64,000 nt of DNA, taken from Dactylellina haptotyla (taxonomy: Eukaryota; Ascomycota; Orbiliomycetes; Orbiliales; Orbiliaceae). This document shows, in pieces, positions 32,751 through 43,192 of the stretch. How positions within the stretch are numbered: the first letter of the stretch is position 1; each line of letters starts with the position of its first letter. The stretch is taken from positions 4,216,001-4,280,000 of the forward strand of contig CM062381.1 of NCBI GenBank assembly GCA_031310005.1, written 5' to 3'. The position numbers and the translations under genes are program-made. The notes beneath the pieces are model-generated. The model saw nothing but the letters and a program-made list of their open reading frames with translations. It made no database searches and had not been told where the DNA came from.

Positions 32751-34769
32751 ATGGCGTCAAGCAAAAACCCCGAGAGCGATGATTCCACCGCTACGGATCT
32801 CTTCCAGGAGCTGAATCTTTACGCAGCCTTTACATCACCACTTAGCGAAGAGGATCAAGCCAAGTTCCTCACCTGCCCCGGGGCCATATGCAATTGCGAT
32901 GAGCCCCATCGGGAAGAGCGTCGTCACTGTCCTCAATTATGCAACTGTCCGCTCCTAGTGCATGAAGAATGCGCAAAGCGCTTGAAATCTATGGTTGCGA
33001 CGTGTAGTGAAGATACTGAATCCCTTCCATACGAGCACCCGATCCCAGAAGCTCCAAGATCTGCCGTACTAACTCACGAAAGCACGAATGAGCATGCCCC
33101 TGATAACTCGAGTGCGTATGCAGAAATCATTAAACTCGTCAACCCAATCGTTGGAGCAGACATCCTGGGGTGTTCAGCAGCTACCTGTACTTGTGGCTCA
33201 AGGTACCACAAAGAAGGACGCCATTGTCCCGCGAAATGCGACTGTGTACTTTGGATGTACGAGTATACCCGCCACAGATCGGAATCAGCAACAAATAGCT
33301 ACGTCAAAGGTTTGAGAGATGGGACGATAACCAAGAATGATTATATCATCCCACCGGGCACGGAGTGGGTGGACCCTAATCGAGAATCCCAAACCCTACC
33401 AGGCGGATCAGACACATCTCAGAAGCTCTCAGAGATGCACGCCAGCGTCTACCAGCCGAATAATGGAAATGCTTTGGGTAACAAATCTCGCCTCACCATC
33501 CCAGTTAATGCCACATTTCCTGCAGCCTCATTCGATCGACCAAGAGGGAATCCAGAATGGTCGCTAAAAGAAATCATCAACTCTCGCACACGACCCGGTT
33601 GGGAAACCACTGTTATAGAATATGCTGCTATTTATGTTTTCGCAAACGGAGACTCGGCTTGTCCAGATCCTGTCTGGCATACTTTCGATGAATTAAATTT
33701 CCCATGGGGAATACGGGTTCTGAGGATCTTCCATCGAAGATATATTCTGAAACCGAAAGACAAACGAGTTGACGATCGCTCTCTCATCGAATGGACAGGT
33801 TCTCGACACGAGTGGTTCAGTGGCGTTGATCTTTACAGCCAAGAGCAAGAGAAAAAGAGTCAATACCTGGCGTTCCGAAGTGCCCAAGAGGATCGATGGG
33901 AACAGATGAAGAAACAGGCGTTAGGAACAGCCGCCTCCCTTCGGCTGAGAGAAGCACAACTAAAAGAAAATATGGACATGGAGGACGCGCCAAGCCTTGC
34001 GAGTAGTTCAGATCTTAGCTATAGCACTGGCAGCGATCTCGAAATGTGGAATACATACGAGAAATCCCAAAACCAAACCGAAAGGGAGGGTAGTATTAAC
34101 TTTGATGCGAACGAAACACCAACATCTGAAGATATGGACCAAGGTTCACCAACTTTGAGTTCAATTATTGCGAGGAAGTCGGACGAGGATGAAGTAGCCG
34201 ACCGAAAAGCATGGATGGAGAAGATGAAGAGGGTCGCAGAGTTTGCAAATATTTCACAAACTGGAAATGGTACAAATGGTACATGTACAAATGGTGCATA
34301 TGGTGGTATTCGCGGCAATCAAACCTTGAAATCCGAAACAACTACTTTGACGCCAACGCTTTCCCAAGAAACCACTACTTTGTCCGTCAACAATCCAAGA
34401 GTTAGCATTGGTGGAAAGGAGCGAAATTTAGGCATGATCTCCGAAAAAAGGGCATCTCAACCTATTGAAAACGGAGCTAATAAGGATGAGAAAGATCCTT
34501 TGGCTAGCAAGAGGAGCAGGGGCTCTGCAGGTAGCCATAGAGGTGATCTGAAAAGGGCAAAGTTCTCCAATGGGACGCTCTCCATGGAAGGTATGGAAAA
34601 TGTTGAGGAAACCGTGGACCAGAAAGACGCAGATGCCGACACTTACGCTCTCGATATTGAGACAGAAATTGATAAAAGAGACAATCCTAAAGAATTTGAC
34701 AATGGCCCAGGGAAAGGCGAAACAGAGAAGTTAGGATGCGCTGAAGAGTGGAGGGTTTGGAATGTTTGA
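32751..34769 (+). CDS. Hypothetical protein with two Cys/His motifs, 672 aa
   Basis: Single exon; the ATG at 32751 (MASSKNPESDDS) is preferred to the frame start 150 bp upstream because the upstream residues look non-coding. Two copies of an unusual cysteine-histidine motif occur: Cys42, 47, 49, His53, His59, Cys60, 64, 66 and Cys141, 146, 148, His153, His158, Cys159, 163, 165, each C-x4-C-x-C-x3,4-H-x4,5-H-C-P-x2-C-x-C. This should bind metal, most likely zinc. Residues about 288-350 (IEYAAIYVF, CPDPVWHTFDEL, KPKDKRVD) resemble the C-terminus of the neighbouring convergent gene. The last 300 residues are Ser/Thr/Asn/Glu-rich and probably disordered, with Lys/Arg clusters (SKRSRG, LKRAKF) that could be nuclear signals. 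No known domain recognised. Confidence 0.75.
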   Translation: MASSKNPESDDSTATDLFQELNLYAAFTSPLSEEDQAKFLTCPGAICNCDEPHREERRHCPQLCNCPLLVHEECAKRLKSMVATCSEDTESLPYEHPIPEAPRSAVLTHESTNEHAPDNSSAYAEIIKLVNPIVGADILGCSAATCTCGSRYHKEGRHCPAKCDCVLWMYEYTRHRSESATNSYVKGLRDGTITKNDYIIPPGTEWVDPNRESQTLPGGSDTSQKLSEMHASVYQPNNGNALGNKSRLTIPVNATFPAASFDRPRGNPEWSLKEIINSRTRPGWETTVIEYAAIYVFANGDSACPDPVWHTFDELNFPWGIRVLRIFHRRYILKPKDKRVDDRSLIEWTGSRHEWFSGVDLYSQEQEKKSQYLAFRSAQEDRWEQMKKQALGTAASLRLREAQLKENMDMEDAPSLASSSDLSYSTGSDLEMWNTYEKSQNQTEREGSINFDANETPTSEDMDQGSPTLSSIIARKSDEDEVADRKAWMEKMKRVAEFANISQTGNGTNGTCTNGAYGGIRGNQTLKSETTTLTPTLSQETTTLSVNNPRVSIGGKERNLGMISEKRASQPIENGANKDEKDPLASKRSRGSAGSHRGDLKRAKFSNGTLSMEGMENVEETVDQKDADADTYALDIETEIDKRDNPKEFDNGPGKGETEKLGCAEEWRVWNV

Positions 34770-35011
34770 AAGCCCGAGAAATTAGTCTTGGTTGATAGCC
34801 CAGCGCTGAATGTTTGCTTTTTCAGTCGCTGATGAGAGCCTAAAATTCGGTCTATACGATATCCTTGCCTGGGAACACAATAATCTCCCAGGCTTGCATT
34901 CAAAGTCTAAATACAGAAACCACAATGAATAAGTTCCAGGAAGGTTCGATGGCCCCGAAATGACTCCTAGAGATACAGACTTTTGATCAAAATATTTTTT
35001 TACACAACACT

Positions 35012-36076
35012 TCACTTCCATTCCTTTGTTTCAACCTCTCTATCAGGCCAAATCAAACATTTTGCCCACTCTTTCCCAATATAACCCGGCCAACGCCAGT
35101 TGCGTAGTTCAATGAGCTCTTCGTGGGTTATCTTGTACTTAGGATTGTCCACACGCATATCTTTTGCTTTGAAAGGGTTCATATAGTGATATAAGCGGAT
35201 TCTGTCGACGATTGCCTTGTACCGACAGACCTCATCGAAGAGGAAGATGTTATCCCTCGCCGGGCAATTTGGGAATTCCGGATTGTCGTCTGAGAACTTG
35301 AAGCGGATGATGTACTCTACCCGGGAAGCTTTATAGTTATTCTTCGTACCCAGTATTTGAAACAGCAGCATGCTGGGTTGTTGCCGTCGACTGCATGGTA
35401 GGAGGGGAGGCAAGTTGCCGTGCTCTTTTTGGTAATGCTCATTGCAGGATATGTATTCGTCTGGTTTCAAAGGTCTCGGTGGGGGAAAAGCGTCGAGGCC
35501 AGGTATCAGACCGCCCTTCGCGGGTCCTAAGGGCGGGATGTCTCCACACTCAGCTCCTTCGAATTGACATAGTGGAGGCGAGCTGGTTATAATAATAGGC
35601 GCGTAGATATCCTCTGGCTCCTCACATTCAGGATCGCAATGGATGACTACCTCGTGGGAAGTACTAGGGGGAGCTGACTCTATAATGACGAGGTCCGATA
35701 GACTACTGTCAGATGCAGAGCTGATGGGGACTGCTGATGAGATTGCTTTGACCATCGCTGTGGAGCTCAAGGATGACCTCGTTGAGCTTGGGATTGAGAT
35801 GGCGCTGAGTGAGGGGCTTTCTAGTTCAGGGAGATCTGTAGCACCAGATCCTAGAATTGGAGCCGAAGTGTCTTCTGCGCTTGAGGGGAGTGTCACATGA
35901 GCCCGATTTTCGATGTTCTCATCATCTTTAAAGGTGGTTATATGCGTCTCGATACTATCTAGGGTCGTAGATGGTAGAGTTCTAGTATCAATCCTAGATT
36001 TAGATTCCGCACCCACAGGGTTAGCAGACTCAGTCTTCCTGGGGTACGTAGCATATCGAGCCAAGTTATAAGGCAT
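35012..36076 (-). CDS. Hypothetical protein sharing a domain with the convergent neighbour, 354 aa
   Basis: Single exon, starting MPYNLARYATYPRK. Residues 30-140 are Ser/Thr-rich and look disordered; 145-235 contain Pro-rich and Cys-bearing segments (HCDPECEEPED, CQFEGAECGD). The C-terminal part (about 251-312) reads VEYIIRFKFSD, then CPARDNIFLFDEV, RIRLYHYMN and KAKDMRVD; the same order of features, Glu-Tyr start, Cys-Pro, Phe-Asp-Glu, basic aromatic helix and Lys-Asp-x-Arg-Val-Asp, occurs in the 32751-34769 protein. The two genes lie tail to tail with 242 bp between them. The rest (LRNWRWPGYIGKEWAKCLIWPD) is Trp-rich. No signal peptide; family not recognised. Confidence 0.7.
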   Translation of the reverse strand: MPYNLARYATYPRKTESANPVGAESKSRIDTRTLPSTTLDSIETHITTFKDDENIENRAHVTLPSSAEDTSAPILGSGATDLPELESPSLSAISIPSSTRSSLSSTAMVKAISSAVPISSASDSSLSDLVIIESAPPSTSHEVVIHCDPECEEPEDIYAPIIITSSPPLCQFEGAECGDIPPLGPAKGGLIPGLDAFPPPRPLKPDEYISCNEHYQKEHGNLPPLLPCSRRQQPSMLLFQILGTKNNYKASRVEYIIRFKFSDDNPEFPNCPARDNIFLFDEVCRYKAIVDRIRLYHYMNPFKAKDMRVDNPKYKITHEELIELRNWRWPGYIGKEWAKCLIWPDREVETKEWK

Positions 36077-36577
36077 ATCTACGTCGAACTAGATTAAGGA
36101 GGAACTCGCTAGACCTAGGGCGACTGGCGATTCAGAGATAGAATTTGGAAGCGAGAGAGAGAGTAAAGGAAAGGTGAGTATGAAATATGAAGTTCTTATG
36201 ATGGAAGCCGTAGTTGTAGTTAATCAGTTGCGTTCTCAAATTTTTTTAGGAAGCTAAGTCAGAGAGGCAGCGCGTAGCCGCTTGGTAACGATTCATGCTC
36301 AAGCTGCAACTGATTCAGAGTAAGCACCTATTCTGAGGCCTTCTAAAACATCGGGGTGCCTTTTTAGCTTTAAGTTGGTATTAAAATATTATCAATTACT
36401 GTTTACTACCGCGGACAGGCAGATCTGAGAACTAAATATTATCGGACATGAATGATATCTATAACTCTAGCAGAAAAACGAAAGGGAAAGCCCCCAATGA
36501 AACCACGCCAAGAAGCTTAATCAAAATTGAAATCAAGTAGGCGAATAAAAAGATATATACCATCTAGTAACCCTTGT
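36077..36577. other. Intergenic, no supported gene
   Basis: Promoter flank of the 354-aa gene and 3' flank of the small secreted protein. Nothing else seen. Confidence 0.5.
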
Positions 36578-36928
36578 TTAGGAGGTATATCCCCCCTTGA
36601 GCTTGCTCGAGTAAGCATGTGGACTTGCAGCAGACGGTATATCGGCCCTATCAATTATCTTTCTTGATCGTGGTTGGTCTAATATCGCCCCTATTGGCCG
36701 GGGTGGCATTGTTGCTGCAGGAGGACGTGAAGGCATTGCAGGAAGACTAAACCCAGGCCCATCAGTGAAGAATGAATGTATCGCTAAAGTTTCTGTTGGT
36801 TGGTATTCGATATCGATAGCAATCGGCGCCGAGTCTCTGATATATTTTTGATGTCTATATGCTTTTGGAAGCGCTATAACAGAAGTTACGAGACCAAACA
36901 ATACGGCAAGGCTTGCGAAAAACCTCAT
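36578..36928 (-). CDS. Small secreted protein, 116 aa
   Basis: Single exon starting at MRFFASLAVLFGLVTSVIA, a typical signal peptide with cleavage near residue 19-20 (VIA-LP). The mature part is hydrophilic, Pro-rich in the centre (MPSRPPAATMPPRP) and has no cysteine, so it is not a classical disulfide-stabilised effector. Two basic pairs or triplets (RSRK) could be processing sites. Function unknown; it may be a wall protein or a secreted peptide precursor. Confidence 0.65.
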   Translation of the reverse strand: MRFFASLAVLFGLVTSVIALPKAYRHQKYIRDSAPIAIDIEYQPTETLAIHSFFTDGPGFSLPAMPSRPPAATMPPRPIGAILDQPRSRKIIDRADIPSAASPHAYSSKLKGGYTS

Positions 36929-38500
36929 TTGAAAATAGAGCTAGGAAATTGAGATTCTGAATTCGAAAAGAGTAGCCGATGATTTGAATTTCGCGTATCA
37001 AGATAAGGACTTGAATTGAGGGCAGTTTCGAGAGTGTAGATTATATATTTATTGGCAGAGGTCTTGCTGAAATCTGGAAAGGGATAGTAGATTGAAAATT
37101 TGACGCACGGTGACTTCAGGATATATGTCTCTTTGCATGGAAAAACGTGGCACGCCGGCGTGCTTCCATTTAAATATCTAATAACCTGGCCTAAGAAGCA
37201 CCAATTCAAAGTCTAGATCAGGTCGCGCATAGACTTTCGGTTGTCCAACAGTCTAGAACACACAGCCTCGACGCCACAAACTAAGCCAATCATATACAAA
37301 TGAGATAAACTCGCGAGCGCTACTGCTCATCTCGACAAATCCGGCCAGCCGAGAACTTGATGTGGGAGATCAGGCAATCGCCGGATCCGGCTACAAATGA
37401 AGAATAACAACAACAGCATTCGGCGGTGAATTCGCGAATGTCTATTTCCTATGTAGCTGGGGGGTAAAAATTGTGTACAAGTATGCGTGTAGCTAAAATT
37501 GTATATATCTGGGATGATGATCCTGTTACATCAATCTGGCCAGTGCTACTTCAAGACATATGAATTCCGTGGTAGAATTTCCCTTTCCTGTATCTCGCAA
37601 GCCAGATGCCGTCCTGGTCCCGCGAATCCCTTTTCCTTCTCCTCGTACGAAAGAAATTCCCGGATGGATGTATATGCTCCTCATAAAGCAACAGGCGAGA
37701 GCTTGAAGCCCCATAATTATAAGCTTAGTCGAAGCTAAGGATATCCGGAATCGAAATTTCGGATCCGATCTGGATGCTGTTCTGTTGTTGGGTTTGTTGC
37801 GTTGGCTGCCCACGTAGCGCGTAGGCCTACTAACATCTTGAGTGATTCGAGCTCGCTCAGAGCTATCTTCAGCAAAGACTCTCACCGAGACATCTTTTCA
37901 GGTGCGTTGGCTGTGTTATCCGGTCATATCCGAGAACCTCTGTAACTAACCCATCGAATTGCTAGAAATTTGCATGGCATCGATTACGCAACCTGGGTTC
38001 GCCATCATGTGCGTAGACTCCACATGTTACCCCGCCAAGCTGGTTTGGAAACGCCAAATTTGCTCCAATTTGCTCAACAGCTTCCCTTGTGCGCTACCTT
38101 AAAGTGCTATTTCGTTGGTCGCGATTGGATTTTGTGCTAGGCGCCGGTTACACGGACCGAATACGATGCTCGCCAAGCTTGCATCTTGAAGAAATCCAAC
38201 TCCCGATGCAACTTCAACACGTACAGTTTTGGAGAGCCAAGCTCTCCATGCATCTAATTGCTGACGGACGTCGGTATGAAGCAAACAAGCATGCTTAGCC
38301 TAACCTCGTTCCTGCATCCAAATGAACTCCAGGGATCAAATGGTGACTGAAAATTACTGCTCTTTTTTTAGCCAGGGTATATAAAGGAACCCGCGAAGGA
38401 TGAATTGTTGGTCTATTGACATTGTTCGTTTTCGCCATACCACCAGATCCCGCGGTATTTTATAATTAATAATTTTCTGTATTCGAAACTTCCCGTCATT
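36929..38500. other. Intergenic 1.6 kb, no supported gene
   Basis: Short frames only. The right end holds the TATA-like element and leader of the DJ-1/PfpI-like gene. Confidence 0.5.
38378..38385 (+). promoter_or_regulatory. TATA-like element of the DJ-1/PfpI-like gene
   Basis: TATATAAA about 116 bp before the start codon at 38501, after a T-rich stretch. Confidence 0.5.
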
Positions 38501-39297
38501 ATGGTTAGAGTTTCTGGATTTATTACTGCACTTTGTGCAACCCTTGCGGGTGCGTCATACGGACGGTGCCACTCCACAGCTCATCACAAGCTTGCTGCTA
38601 ACATTTCTTTCGCGATTTCTTAGTGGCAACCGTGGAACCTCAGCCAGGACCGAAACCTAAGAACATCGGTATCGCATTGTTCCGGGCCTGGCAGCCAATG
38701 GATGTGTTTGGTCCCATAGAAGCGCTCTGGGGATTAGGGCTCAGCCAACCGATAAATATCTATCTTATCGACGAAGATGGCGATACTGCAATGATAAAAC
38801 CGTTTACGCCCTTTGCCACACAGTCCAATACCTCAGCGACAGTTCTCGTCGACTACACATTTGCTAACGCACCACAACTCGACGTATTAATCGTACCCGG
38901 TGGTGGCGGTACTAGGAATGAAGCAAATATGGCGCCGGTAATAGCCTACGTCAAAGCAGTCTACCCATCACTACAGTATATAATCTCTGTATGCACTGGC
39001 GCCTCAGTCCTCGCTCGTGCTGGAATTCTTGATGGAAAACGGGCGACAACGAATAAGAGAGCTTGGGCGTTTGTAACACAATTCGGTGAGAGAGTGAGAT
39101 GGCAACCAAAGGCCCGATATGTTAGAGATAGGAACGTGTGGACGACTAGTGGAATCTCTGCTGGAGTTGATGGTGTTTTGGGTTGGATCGAGTACGTGTG
39201 GGGTACTAATGTGTCTACAGATGTGACCAATGTCATGGAATGGAATAAGGTCGGAGCGAATGATGACAAGTTTGGAAAGCTCTACGGGCTTTGGTGA
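38501..39297 (+). CDS. DJ-1/PfpI family (class I glutamine amidotransferase-like) protein, secreted, 240 aa
   Basis: Two exons, 38501-38549 and 38624-39297 (74-nt intron); the 16-codon first exon encodes MVRVSGFITALCATLA, a signal peptide that is spliced to the catalytic part. The fold signature is clear: NIGIALFRAWQPMDVFGPIEAL (residues 29-50, shown in part: NIGIALFR, DVFGPIEAL), DVLIVPGGGGTR (103-114) and the nucleophile elbow SVCTGASVLARAG with Cys140. C-terminal WTTSGISAGVDG is also typical of the ThiJ/PfpI group. Members include glyoxalase III, isonitrile hydratases and transcriptional regulators; the exact reaction cannot be assigned. Extracellular targeting is unusual but common in a fungal subgroup. 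Glycosylation sequons NTS and NVS are present. Confidence 0.88.
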
Positions 39298-39649
39298 GGT
39301 GGTACCTTCAACAGATGTATATTTTCCTTACATTCTTAGGCTACAAAATCTCTATTCTGTAGAACATTCTCACACAGCCTAATTCATAGCTTGAAATAAT
39401 ATGGTTACCGTTTTACGAGAACTGCGCCGCTTAAATTTATAAACCAAGTATTATTTACTTAATGGCTATTTTAATGTGTATTTTTGGGGAAACAGTGGGG
39501 AAGGTGCTGGAATAAATGCCGTATAAAGCGCAATGAGGAACGGCCAGGCAAATAGTAGTTATAGTGAGGACGATGATAGGAAACAGATATCGGAAAGCAA
39601 GTCAATAGCTGAGAAAAAGAATAAAGAGAGAAAATATAAAGGAAACGGC
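39298..39649. other. Intergenic, convergent 3' flanks
   Basis: AT-rich space between the DJ-1-like gene and the BTB-like gene; no gene seen. Confidence 0.5.
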
Positions 39650-42383
39650 TTATATCGCCCGTTGTCCTCCGTTCTTAAGGGCATTGCCATCAACGCCTTG
39701 GCCAGAATCAATTATCGCAACACTAACGCCCCCTTCCTCCTCGTCGCCTTGCTCTTTATCAGCGCTAAGTGAAACTTGTACCTGGAGTGGATCAGAATTT
39801 TGAATATCTATATCAGGCGTCTTATTAGTAGCGGTGTCCGCGACACCCTCTAGAACCGGCTCTGTTTCCTTTTCCAGTTTTTCTGGTTCAGTGTCAACTT
39901 TGAATGGTGTTGCTAAACCTGTCTTCTCCGAGCAAATCTCTGTCAGTTTACTGGGATGGAGCTTTTCAGCGTACTCCTCGGAGATAGTTTTTAGATTGAG
40001 GCCTGAGCTTCCAGGTTCGCCCGAGATATCTGTCTTGGTTTCGTTTGCTACAGTATCCCCGGTTATGTCTTCTTGCTTAGCTCTATCGGGTTTCGACTCC
40101 TGCATCACGGGATCTGGTTTTCCAACGTCAACAGTCTTGTTTTTATCCTCAGCACCTCGGTGGTCCTTATTCTCGTCTAAAGTGTTCTCAAGCTTCGCAT
40201 CACTCTCGACAGTAGATAAAATTGTTGTATTTGAGGATGCAGGCAGTAAAGTCGCTGATCCAAGAATTTGCCCCGTAACCTGATCAGTAACTTCTTCGGG
40301 CTTCTTGTCTTCTGCGGAGGAGGCTAATACAGTCTCTGCCGAAGTATTGCTCGTGATTTTCTCGCCTCCTTGTAGGGTTCCGTTGGAGTGATCTGCTTCC
40401 TCAAGCTTGGGCTTATCCTTCCTCCCACCTTGATCAATAGAATGTTCATCGTTTGCTTTATCAAAGCTTGGAAATTTTGAGTGATTAGAACGCTCTTTAG
40501 GACTCTCTGAACCGAGATTCGAGGAGATTTCCTCGGGTTTAACAGCCTCGCACCGCTCATTCTTTTCCTCTTTGACTTGAGAGTAACTGTTCTTATCTTT
40601 GTTTTCTTTGTTCTCACAGATACCATGTATCTTTTGAACAGTTTCCCCAAAATCTCGTTCTTGATAACCGGTGCGTTTTGAATAGTAGTAGAAAATGTAG
40701 TGATCTTTGTGTTTTTCTGCCGCGGTTTTTATTAATCCCGTTCGATCAATTTCGCTCTTAAGTTGTGAGATTCGCTGTTCAAGAGCAGCGAGGTATGTTG
40801 TTGCATAATCAACAGTGCGTTGGAGTTTAGAAGCCGCAAGTTTTCCCATGCCCTCGATACCATATTTCTTTGCCATCATCATTATTTCTTTCAAACGGTC
40901 AGCGGTCGTCTCGCTACAGAAAGAACGACTATCTCCGTCGGCACTTGGGACGCTCGAATTGAGCGATGACTTTCGATACTACGTCAGGAACATTGACGCC
41001 AATCCAATTGTTTGTCTTGAAGCAGAGACTTACCTGGGACGCCACTTCATCTTTGCAATTTCCATCAGACTTTTCCTTTGCTTCTAATGCATTTAATTCA
41101 ACCGCAGTTTCAGGGACTTCCGCGGTATGCTCATCAAAGTCACCAAGATGGATGTACTGAAGCATCAGTTTGACCAAAGTTGGAGGTTCTTCCAACTGAA
41201 GCGCAGTTGTTTCCTTATCCTGTTACCGAAAGAGATAAAAGTTAATATCTAGCCAAATAGAAGATAAGGATTTGTAATTGGAAAACTCACGCCGATTTTC
41301 CCCGAAAACCAATCCGACTCTCTCTTCAGGGTAACGCTATCGGCTATGAAGAGAACGCCGACGCCAGGTTCGCCGCAGAAAAGACCAATATTGCCATTGT
41401 ACTCGCGATCAAGGTCGATTTCAAACTGACACTTTTGTTTAGGTTTACTAATTGGAACCGCCTTGGTCTCAGTTTTAACTTGAGGAGGCTTCGTAGTTTC
41501 GGCCGGTTTGATGGCATTGCTGTCCGTTTGGGACTTTGATTGGTTGTTCTGCTTCTGTTGTGTGCCTGGAACCTTGACGCTACTAGCTTGGTTGAACCCG
41601 ACTTTTCCCTTATTAGGGCTCGGATTTCCAGTGGGCGTTTGCGTCGTCTCGATTTTGTTCACTTGTTCAGACAAAGTTTTCTGCTCTACTAGTTGTCCTT
41701 CGCCTTTGGCTACGAAGACACGGCGTTGCAGACTCGGATTCTCGAGTAAGCGGACATCTTGAACCGGAAGGAACTTAGGCGCGTTTCCAGAGTTGACGGT
41801 AACATTTTGATTGCTAGACTGAAAACTAGGAGCGGGGTTGGGATGGAAGTTCTGATTGGTATTTGGAGCAGCTTGCTGTTGAGTATTGAAACTAGGCCGC
41901 TGATAGGCAGATTGCAAATTACCACTCTTGTTGAAAAAGTTTTGATTTGGATTCCCAGGATTCTTTCCATAGTAATTGCCTTTACCATGGCCACCTCTGC
42001 TCGATCCATGATTAGGATGGTGAGGATAATGTTGGTGTTGTTGGCGTGGATGAGATTGCTGGGCAGCCGGAATATGTTGACCAGATGATTGTGGCCGTCG
42101 GCCTTGCTGATTCTGCATAACGGTGTGGTTACTGCTCGGTCCAGGGGCTGCTTTATTAACTTGAGTCTTACTGGTTGGGCCGTTGCTTGTTTGTGGAGGT
42201 TTTGAGGGTGTAGGATTGCCGCGGGTGTTCTCTTTCCTATTGATGCTAGTTTAGATAACAAAGGCTTCAGTTACCGCGAGAATATAGTGATACCGAGTGA
42301 GATGCTTACACTGTCCCGCTAGGTTTTCCATTCCCAGACCCGCCACCGGTTGGTAGTGGAGTGGCATTTGAATTGGACGCCAT
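39650..42383 (-). CDS. BTB/POZ-like protein with Asn/Gln-rich N-terminus, about 821 aa
   Basis: Four exons: 42383-42310, 42236-41291, 41219-41034, 40909-39650 (introns 73, 71, 124 nt); 2466 nt closes in frame. The acceptor of the last intron is uncertain: the TAG seven bases upstream gives a stop, so GCGAG was used. The first about 65 residues are Ser/Thr/Gly-rich, then about 130 residues are rich in Asn, Gln, Pro, His and Gly. A BTB-like core follows (CQFEIDLDREYNGNIGLFCG in part, then SDWFSGKIG, then LVKLMLQYIHLGDFDEH), with a helical segment (MMMAKKYGIEGMGKLAASKL) in the position of the BTB back helices. The C-terminal about 350 residues are a highly charged, Glu/Lys/Ser-rich disordered tail. 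Likely a nuclear or cytosolic scaffold; partner unknown. Confidence 0.7.
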
Positions 42384-43192
42384 GTTTTAATTGTATAGGA
42401 TGAAAGCCTGATTTAGGTCCAAAGAATTGGTTCTGGAGCAGCGGTTCCGTTGCGAAGTCTATGGACAGAGAGGAAAAGCCAGGGTTATGATCTCTCAGCG
42501 AGGCCGACGGTTATTTGCAACGGATCCTGGTTTCGAATAACAGTAGATCCGGATGAGATACAATTCAGGCCCTAAAAGTGATCAATTTCAGACAAAACAA
42601 ATACGCTCAGGTGCAGTTGCAACGGATATGGTTATGAGATCTCGAGAGGCGGTATTTCGGATACGTACTAGGGTGAAGAAGCTTTGAATAACGGTTCTTG
42701 GGAGCAGTTGAGGATTAAGGAAGGGGTTATTGGGTTGATGGGATGAATTGGGATGGAGATCTTAGCGGTGTGATGGTTGATGTAGAGAGATCTGGGAGGT
42801 TGTTGAAGAGGTTGTTGAAGAAAGTGGTGAGAGAAGGTGGAGAGGAGAATGGTGGGAGAGAGGGAGCTGCAACTGACAAAGACGTCAAGTCTCAACGTTG
42901 CTCTATTCACAGTTGCACTTATCGTGTATTCTCACAGCAGGGTGTTCACATATGCACACGGACAGACGAGGAACGAATATAATTTCCAAATCTTCATCCA
43001 AATATTAAGCCATCATCATTAAAGTATCTCGTCCATTCTACCTTCAATCTCGATTAAGTAACCTCCCGTTGCCGTATTATAATTATCAAGTATAGTAACA
43101 AAAGTAGTGGAAACCGCACTGACAAATTCTCGAGAGCTCAAAAACGACAGATCTTCCAAAATTTACCACCAATTAGTGAATCCATATGATAT
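42384..43192. other. Intergenic, no supported gene
   Basis: Promoter of the large BTB-like gene and 3' flank of the next BTB gene; short frames on both strands at 42668-43022 are purine or pyrimidine-rich strand artefacts. Confidence 0.5.
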
